31,679 nucleotides of DNA from a virus. The stretch lies in the IMG/VR virus record IMGVR_UViG_3300042465_003305, positions 1 to 31,679 of that record, one strand, 5' to 3'. The notes beneath the pieces were generated by a model. The model was not told where the DNA came from. It did not search any database and was given only the letters and a program-made list of their open reading frames with translations. This document shows, in pieces, positions 26,717-31,679 of this stretch. The position numbers were made by a program, and so were the translations under genes. Every line of letters begins with the position of its first letter. Position 1 is the stretch's first letter.

Positions 26717-28046
26717 GTCCCTTGCCGTACATATCGAACAAGCGATCGAAGGCCCGTACGAATGCGCCCTCGTTGTTGTTCGTGAACGTGTACCGAGCGT
26801 TGTCGTCCGCGCTCCAGTCCGTCGATCCTGCGACGATCGCGAGCGCAGGACCGCCAGCCGCGATCGGCATCATCTCCGCGACGATGATCTCGTCGATGTA
26901 GACCGAATCGGTCGCGATCGCCGAAGTCGTCTCAACGACGAGATACACCTCGGATGGAATGACTCGCGGAGAGCGCACCGTCGCCGAGTAGATGAGGAAC
27001 GAAGTCGTCGTCGCCGCGATCGACTGCGAGAGGAAGAACTCGTTTGATGTGCCGATGATCGTGCCGCTCGAGTCCTGCACGCTGATCCGAAGCGTTCCAG
27101 TCGCCGTCGTGTCCTTCTTGATCGCGACCGCGATGAGGTACGGCCGATCCGGCGTGAGCCGTCCGAGCGTTCCGTCGAAGTCCGCGAGACGCTGGCGGAT
27201 CTTGAAGACGCTTCCAGTCACCGCGAGTTTCAGCGACTTCGAACCTCGGAAGACATTCGCCGCCGTCGTCTCCGTGAGGAACTCCGTGCCAGCCGTTCCG
27301 CTCGAGACGGTGAAGCGATCCGGTAGGTTTGAGGTCTGGTCCTCGAGGTCGGAGTTGTGGAGGATGTTCTGTCCGGGGATTCCGTTGTCCACGCTCGCGC
27401 AGCACGTCACGAGACGCATCAACGTTCCGCTCCCTCCGGGGAATCGGTAGTCAAGCCCTTGGTATGCCGGCTGACCTCGGATCTCGAATATCTCCGAGCC
27501 GCGCGAGATCGCGCCGGACACGCCGTCTTGAACGCATCGCGCTTCGAGGACTTCCGTGCGGATGTTCGGCCAGTCGGCCGTCGAGCCGAGCAGGATGTGC
27601 GGAGCCTCGAAGTAGTAGTAGAACTTCCCGTTGCCGTTGTTGCTCGCTCCGACCGCGAGACTCGACTTTGTGATCGTCGTTCCGTCGACGGTCTTCGTGT
27701 CCGCGTCCATCTGGCGGATGAGCCAGATCAGCGCCTCGCGGATCTCCTTTCGGACCATCGTGTTCGTCGCACCGGATGCGATCGCCTCTGCGTAGCACAT
27801 CTCGAGGATCGTGCGCTCAGCCGCGGCTCGGACGTCGTTCAGCACGTTTCCCGCCTCGGCGATCCGTCCCTCGATGCCACCGGAAAGCACGTCGATCATC
27901 CAAGCATCGCTCGAGGAGTACTCGGCTTGCACGTTCGCGAGGAGCGTCTTGAGGTTGTTCTGGTGCGTCCTCACCTGATCCATCATGTAGACCAGAGCGC
28001 CGAGTCGCGTGAAGAGTCCGCCAGTTCCGGTGTAGGTGAGTGCCAT
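26658..28046 (-). CDS. Tail fibre/receptor-binding type protein with a carbohydrate-binding-like module
   Basis: A 462-residue protein. The N-terminus (MALTYTGTGGLFTRLGALVYMMDQVRTHQNNLKTLLANVQAEY) is a recurrent start in distal virion proteins of some phages. Residues ~10-200 are mixed helical. Residues ~220-400 have a jelly-roll pattern like CBM4/9 modules (NILHNSDLEDQTSNLPDRFTV, RGSKSLKLAVTGSVFKIRQRL, PDRPYLIAVAIKK, SVYIDEIIVAEM). The C-terminal part follows. It is the last gene of the late transcript and probably binds the host surface. Its end overlaps the plus-strand gene. Confidence 0.72.
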   Translation of the reverse strand: MALTYTGTGGLFTRLGALVYMMDQVRTHQNNLKTLLANVQAEYSSSDAWMIDVLSGGIEGRIAEAGNVLNDVRAAAERTILEMCYAEAIASGATNTMVRKEIREALIWLIRQMDADTKTVDGTTITKSSLAVGASNNGNGKFYYYFEAPHILLGSTADWPNIRTEVLEARCVQDGVSGAISRGSEIFEIRGQPAYQGLDYRFPGGSGTLMRLVTCCASVDNGIPGQNILHNSDLEDQTSNLPDRFTVSSGTAGTEFLTETTAANVFRGSKSLKLAVTGSVFKIRQRLADFDGTLGRLTPDRPYLIAVAIKKDTTATGTLRISVQDSSGTIIGTSNEFFLSQSIAATTTSFLIYSATVRSPRVIPSEVYLVVETTSAIATDSVYIDEIIVAEMMPIAAGGPALAIVAGSTDWSADDNARYTFTNNNEGAFVRAFDRLFDMYGKGLSLPQDYSGTENIDDALIA

Positions 28047-28048
28047 CG

Positions 28049-28321
28049 TTAGCCCTTCTTCGGTTCATCGGAGAACGGGACGGCCGCGTTGAGCGCGGCT
28101 CGACGCGCGGCGCACCCTCCGCACGGCTTTCCAGTCATCATGTCGACGGCCTGCGCGATTCCGGTCGCGTGTGTGATCGTGTGAACGACGTCGCCGAGTC
28201 CTCGCGGCCTCCCGCGATACGAAGTGCAACTCGCGCAGCGCTCCGGCGAAGTGTCTCCGGCGAGCACCGGATGCTCGCACTTCGTGCCGTCGATGCGGAG
28301 AAAGACGCAATGTTCAGCCAT
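28049..28321 (-). CDS. Small cysteine-motif protein (zinc-ribbon-like)
   Basis: A 90-residue protein with two CxxC pairs and other Cys: C5, C15, C29, C32 in the first half and C67, C70 in KPCGGCAARRAALNAAVPF. The CGGC-x2-RR-x2-LN ending recurs in small phage proteins near tail genes. Histidines (H4, H17, H48, H51) could help bind metal. The start overlaps the end of the Cys-rich protein by 8 bp. The role is unknown; metal binding is likely. Confidence 0.7.
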   Translation of the reverse strand: MAEHCVFLRIDGTKCEHPVLAGDTSPERCASCTSYRGRPRGLGDVVHTITHATGIAQAVDMMTGKPCGGCAARRAALNAAVPFSDEPKKG

Positions 28322-29327
28322 AGACGATAGATGCGGAAAGAGAAACTTCTCCCCGGACGGATATTTCGCATCCGGTTCCCTGTCCGTTGCCGGGGAAGAT
28401 CGTATCGCAGCCGGAGACGGCGTAAGAGATGACGTTCCCGAAGCAGTCAAAGAGGATGCACTCCATCGGAGATCCAGAGTTCGCAGCGTTCGAGTTGAAC
28501 GGATTGCACCGCAGGACCGGGCATCCTGAAGCCGCGTATCCCATGCGAGCCGGGATGACGTAGGCCGGATTGGTTTGCCATTGCGTGCAGTTGATCGCGG
28601 CCGAGTAGGTCGCGTTCGGAGAGCAGGGGCCACTCCATCCGTCCGCGGGGAGTCCGGTCGGATCTCCCACGACGTGACATCCGGAGAACGTCGACGATCC
28701 GAGACAGCCTTCGCGGCCCCAGATCGGAGGGAGGATGGTCACGCCGAGAGTCTGGATATCCATCGGCTGCGCGTCGACGAACGGAGAACCGCAGAACGCC
28801 ACGACGTCGGGTTCGTTGTTTCCCGTGCGCGTAGTTCCGGTTCCGATGATCTGACCGGACTGCGGAGCAAAGAAGACGCCGAACGTCTTGCGGGTTCCGT
28901 TGAATGGATTGCAAGGGTCGACGCATCTGATCGCGAGCGAGTTCGTCGGGAGTCCTCCGCTATAGACCCACTCGAAGGACTGGCAGTCGACGAACGAGTT
29001 GCACGGAGGACATTGGTAGTTGTTCGGGAATCCGGGGCAGGAGTCGCCGTTGTAGGAAGCCTTCGATGCCTTCGCGAACGTCTCGTATCGAAGAGCAGCC
29101 GTTCCACCGCTCGACTGCATGATGTACCCAGCGGCCGCACTACCTGATCGAACGAGTGTCGTGATGATCTGAGCGGAGACAAGCGTCCGGATGACCTCGG
29201 TAGTTCCAGCGTAGACCGACGTCCTCGAGACGCAGTTCAACTCAAACGGCTTCGAGAGATCCGGAAAGCAGCAGACCGGAGGAGGTACGTCGCAGCAGCA
29301 GGCAGTACAAGCCGCATCGACGCTCAC
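28314..29327 (-). CDS. Cysteine-rich distal tail protein
   Basis: A 337-residue protein with 24 cysteines, spread from a dense N-terminal cluster (ACTACCCDVPPPVCC, residues 6-20) through pairs such as CPPC and VDC to the C-terminus. The rest is Gly/Ser/Asn/Pro-rich and beta-type, with repeats of NPF/CNPF. Such a number suggests a disulfide-stabilised or metal-rich extracellular protein, probably a fibre or adhesin. It lies among distal tail genes and is coupled by ATGA. I do not recognise a named family. Confidence 0.72.
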   Translation of the reverse strand: MSVDAACTACCCDVPPPVCCFPDLSKPFELNCVSRTSVYAGTTEVIRTLVSAQIITTLVRSGSAAAGYIMQSSGGTAALRYETFAKASKASYNGDSCPGFPNNYQCPPCNSFVDCQSFEWVYSGGLPTNSLAIRCVDPCNPFNGTRKTFGVFFAPQSGQIIGTGTTRTGNNEPDVVAFCGSPFVDAQPMDIQTLGVTILPPIWGREGCLGSSTFSGCHVVGDPTGLPADGWSGPCSPNATYSAAINCTQWQTNPAYVIPARMGYAASGCPVLRCNPFNSNAANSGSPMECILFDCFGNVISYAVSGCDTIFPGNGQGTGCEISVRGEVSLSASIVYG

Positions 29328-29686
29328 TCCTCGACTCCGTGAATCTGCACCGCGATCGCGCTCGCCGTGTCCGATCGAAGCGCGATGCGATCTCCTCCGG
29401 TGAGATAGCGCGGCGAGTCGTCGAGGAGCGTCGCGTTCCCGCGGAGCGGGTTGTCATAGTAGACCGCGTTCGATGTCGCGATCGACTCACCGGGCGCGAG
29501 GACGTGAAGTCGGAACGTCGCCGTCGTCGTGCCGACGTTGCAGACTGAGATCGACTCGATCCGCAGCGTTCGTCCGCTCGGCACCTCATAAACCGAGACG
29601 GCTGTCGTTCGAGCGATGACCGCGACGATACGCCGACGAGGACGGTATCGGTCGAGACGGTTGATGTCTGAGGAGATCGCGCTCAT
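29324..29686 (-). CDS. Small virion beta-sandwich protein
   Basis: A 120-residue protein with a basic N-terminus (DRYRPRRRIVAVIARTTAVSVYEVPSGRTLRIESISVCNVGTTTATFRLHVLAPGES) and a beta-sandwich pattern ending in ALRSDTASAIAVQIHGVEE. Proteins of this shape (short Arg-rich start, GTTTATFRLHV strand) are common small structural proteins in tailed phages. Coupled by ATGA to both neighbours. It could be a fibre-base or head-fibre protein. Confidence 0.7.
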   Translation of the reverse strand: MSAISSDINRLDRYRPRRRIVAVIARTTAVSVYEVPSGRTLRIESISVCNVGTTTATFRLHVLAPGESIATSNAVYYDNPLRGNATLLDDSPRYLTGGDRIALRSDTASAIAVQIHGVEE

Positions 29687-30399
29687 GTGCAGGCGAAGGA
29701 GTATCCATTCGGGACAGAGAAGACGTATCCGTTTGCCGTGGGAATGCAGACAACGATCGTGTCCACCTTGATTGCCTGTCGCGTCGCGGTCGATCCTGCG
29801 ACGTGCACGGTGCCGACGCCGATGTTCCGGTTCGCAGGGACATCGACCGCTTCCTCGCATCCGTTCAGCGCTTGAAAAGATCCGACTCCAGTCGCTTGAT
29901 ACTGCGCGGTCGCAAGCGTCTGAACCTGCACGTCGGTCAGCGTGTAGAGCCACTTTGTGTTCGCGGTGATCTGCGTCGTCTGCGTGATCCGTCCGGCTCG
30001 GATCGAAGCACTTGCTGACGCTGCCGAGCACTCGCGGAAGTAGAGTTTCCCGTCTGCCGCGACGTGACCGAGCACGGGAACGATCGAGCCGACCGCCGAC
30101 ACGGGAAATACGATCGGAGCGCCGAAGTTGTCGCCGCCGATCGTCGATGAGACGCCGCCAGTCACGGCGTTGTAGGAGTCGGTGCCCGGACTTGTGACCG
30201 CGACTTCTTGAAAACTTCCCTTTCTCGCGTTGCCGCTCCCCGAAGTTCCAGTCACTCGCGCGAGGATGACGCGGCCGAGGATCTGCTGACGCGCGGACGG
30301 CATCGACGGATCGACGTTCTCGATCCGATCGAAGGCTTCGTTGAGATGGTGGAACTCGAGTTTCCCCACCTTGCCGGATGTGAAGCGCGGTAGCGTCAT
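29683..30399 (-). CDS. Virion structural protein, tail module
   Basis: A 238-residue protein. I chose ATG 30397-30399 because it starts MTLPRFTSGKVGKLEFHHLNEAFDRIE right after the stop of the preceding gene; the longer frame adds Arg/Pro/Ser-rich sequence over that gene. Residues 1-30 are helical, the rest is beta-type, Gly/Ser/Thr/Val-rich, ending in PNGYSFACT. An N-terminal LEFxHLNEAF helix is typical of proteins attached to virions. The function is not known. Confidence 0.72.
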   Translation of the reverse strand: MTLPRFTSGKVGKLEFHHLNEAFDRIENVDPSMPSARQQILGRVILARVTGTSGSGNARKGSFQEVAVTSPGTDSYNAVTGGVSSTIGGDNFGAPIVFPVSAVGSIVPVLGHVAADGKLYFRECSAASASASIRAGRITQTTQITANTKWLYTLTDVQVQTLATAQYQATGVGSFQALNGCEEAVDVPANRNIGVGTVHVAGSTATRQAIKVDTIVVCIPTANGYVFSVPNGYSFACT

Positions 30400-30403
30400 C
30401 GGT

Positions 30404-30766
30404 TCAGTCGGCGAGGATGTAGTACTGGAGGTTGATCGCGGCGGTATTCGCTCGAGCGGTCGGAGCCGTCGTGCCAAGCCGCAGGATCGCGGCCTCTCCG
30501 GCCTTCAACTTCGCGAATGGTACGAACGTCGTTGTCCCGGTTCCGAGTTCGACGAAGTTCGTCGGGCCGAGGTTGCGGAAGTACGCATATCCCGGAGTCG
30601 TGACATCCGTCACGCTCAACGTCTCGCCAGACGTGCCGATCGCCTGCACTCCTCCGGTCGCGTTGCTTCCGCTCATGTCAACCGTCAGGACGCCGGGATT
30701 CTCAGAGTGAGAGAGAAAGGACTTCTCGACCTGCATCTTGAGGTTGAGCGTGATTTCGTTCGCCAT
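30404..30766 (-). CDS. Small virion beta protein
   Basis: A 120-residue beta-rich protein (MANEITLNLKMQVEKSFLSHSENPG ... YAYFRNLGPTNFVELGTG ... FAKLKAGEAAILRLG ... INLQYYILAD). The pattern TPGYAYFRNLxxTNFVxxG..KLKAGExAxLRL recurs in small phage virion proteins from tail or head-fibre modules. The start overlaps the stop of the 267-residue protein by one base. Role unknown. Confidence 0.75.
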   Translation of the reverse strand: MANEITLNLKMQVEKSFLSHSENPGVLTVDMSGSNATGGVQAIGTSGETLSVTDVTTPGYAYFRNLGPTNFVELGTGTTTFVPFAKLKAGEAAILRLGTTAPTARANTAAINLQYYILAD

Positions 30767-31569
30767 CAGAAGTTCTCCGAGAGGAGGTTGAAGTTTGCGA
30801 AGCCGGGGAACGGCTGGACGAGATCGACAAACTCGGCTCGGAAGACTCCTTGCGCGTCCGCATTCGTCTGCACTTGTCCGAGTTGATTCCTCCGCGCACT
30901 CTGAATCATGTGGTAGTCCTCGTCCTGCCTGAAGCGGTGCGTGATCTGGAACTTCTCAATCCCGATCCGCGTTGCCGTCGCGCCCGTGTAGAGAACCTGT
31001 CCGATCGGAGCGCCTTGGAACGAGACGAGATTTCGCCGACCTCGAGCGAGCCGGATGTTCTGGCTTCTCGTCGGGAAAGACGCGGCCGAAACAGTCTCAA
31101 CGATCGTCACGTCGCTCATCCGGACGAGAACGGAGAGCGGGACTCCGGCCTTGTCGATCTTGGTGCCTCCGCAGTCGACGCCCGTTGCAGTTCCGTTCGT
31201 CGGGATCGTCACGCCGCTTCGGAACGCATCGCGGAACTCGGCCGCGTAGTCGATCGTGACCTGAACGTACCCTTCCTCCTGCGGCAACTTGTCGCCGGGT
31301 TCCGCATTCTCATACGTGAAGTCGACTTCCCAAACGCCGAGCGTATCGGGAACGCTGCGGATGTTGTACGCGGTGCAGTAGATGACCTTCTCTTCCGGGA
31401 AGAGTTCGCCGACGTCGGGAAGCGTCGAGCCGAACGTGGCGCGAACTCCCTTCGGAGTCGTGATCGTCGCTGCGTCATCCCAGATACGGAACTTGCGCGA
31501 TGCCGTGACGCGTCCTCCACTCTCGGAGTAGGCTCGCGTCTCCTGCAACTCGATGTACTCGACGGCCAT
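30766..31569 (-). CDS. Distal tail protein downstream of the tape measure
   Basis: A 267-residue protein, complete here and present as a truncated variant at 1-444. It begins MAVEYIELQETRAYSESGGRVTASRKFRIW and is beta-rich, with acidic turns, ending in FVDLVQPFPGFANFNLLSENF. Location right after the tape measure is where Dit-like baseplate proteins lie, but I see no Dit signature. Start and stop touch the neighbours by a single base. Most differences from the left copy are silent, so the protein is under purifying selection. Confidence 0.82.
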   Translation of the reverse strand: MAVEYIELQETRAYSESGGRVTASRKFRIWDDAATITTPKGVRATFGSTLPDVGELFPEEKVIYCTAYNIRSVPDTLGVWEVDFTYENAEPGDKLPQEEGYVQVTIDYAAEFRDAFRSGVTIPTNGTATGVDCGGTKIDKAGVPLSVLVRMSDVTIVETVSAASFPTRSQNIRLARGRRNLVSFQGAPIGQVLYTGATATRIGIEKFQITHRFRQDEDYHMIQSARRNQLGQVQTNADAQGVFRAEFVDLVQPFPGFANFNLLSENF

Positions 31570-31679
31570 TAGGCGAAACCTCCGCCGCCGGTTGATACCA
31601 GCGACTCAAGCGCTCGAACCATTCTTTCATCGTTTCTCTTCTTGTCGGAGTCGGGATACGAGTCGAACTTGAACGTCCC
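31126..31679. repeat. Right copy of the contig-end repeat (partner 1-554)
   Basis: It matches bases 1-554 with 22 substitutions, all within the first 427 bp; the last 127 bp are identical. It joins the end of the window to an internal point (428), which gives a circle of 31,125 bp with the left 427 bp as an alternative strain branch. Confidence 0.9.
31569..31679 (-). CDS. Tape-measure protein, C-terminal 36 residues, cut by the window edge
   Basis: This is the last part of the tape-measure gene, identical in DNA to 444-554. It encodes the C-terminal segment ending LESLVSTGGGGFA. It is the same gene as the full copy at 444-1529, seen again because the circular genome is written past its start. 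Confidence 0.85.
   Translation of the reverse strand, partial: GTFKFDSYPDSDKKRNDERMVRALESLVSTGGGGFA

Noticed and set aside
1-31679. tRNA genes
   Set aside because: I looked for cloverleaf-like spacing and TTCGA/TTCAA T-loops in the gaps and found none that could fold; the gaps are short and are better explained by hairpins.

Overview
The window is almost certainly a complete small tailed-phage genome (siphovirus type, HK97-like head), recovered as one contig. Bases 428-554 are identical to bases 31553-31679 (127 bp), and bases 1-427 are a roughly 95 % identical variant of 31126-31552. The molecule therefore closes into a circle of about 31,125 bp, with a strain-variant tip at the left end. 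The DNA is GC-rich. Genes are packed head to tail, mostly with 4-bp ATGA or GTGA stop/start overlaps, and all but one lie on the minus strand, so the genome reads from high to low coordinates. No integrase, DNA polymerase, primase or replicative helicase is visible. This suggests a phage that leans on host replication and is probably lytic. A lipoprotein overlapping a small helical protein, beside a holin, looks like a spanin pair and points to a Gram-negative host.

Early region (26345 down to 18596, minus strand): a RecT/Red-beta-like annealing protein, a small HTH protein, a possible helicase-loader-type protein, several small unknown proteins, a lysozyme-like endolysin, a Siphovirus Gp157 protein, a possible CsrA-like protein, an XRE-type HTH protein, a winged-helix protein, a C5-cytosine methyltransferase, a RusA resolvase and a tiny membrane protein. 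It ends at one or two hairpin terminators (18475-18582). The non-coding gaps of this region (26346-26410, 24817-25071, 24006-24195, 23705-23798) hold hairpins, palindromes, two promoter candidates and a terminator.

Late region (18415 down to 1, continuing across the circle from 31569 down to 26658): a lysis cassette (membrane/coiled-coil protein, holin, spanin-like pair), an HTH_17 protein, a LamG-like fibre protein, an FkbM-type methyltransferase, a ParB-DNA methyltransferase fusion, small and large terminase, a very large portal-MuF fusion, prohead protease, capsid, two paralogous decoration-type proteins, a glycosyltransferase with a partial methyltransferase domain, head-tail connectors, tail tube, tail chaperones with a textbook -1 frameshift signal, a short tape measure, and distal tail/fibre proteins including one with 24 cysteines.

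A single plus-strand gene (26411-26716) lies opposite the early operon across a 65-bp gap containing a perfect 16-bp palindrome. It converges on, and overlaps, the end of the late operon, which makes it a candidate regulator. The least expected features are this gene and its palindrome, hairpin leaders before the uncoupled gene starts (several with AGGA in the loop) alongside a CsrA-like protein, the G/GT frameshift site, and the strain-variant genome ends.
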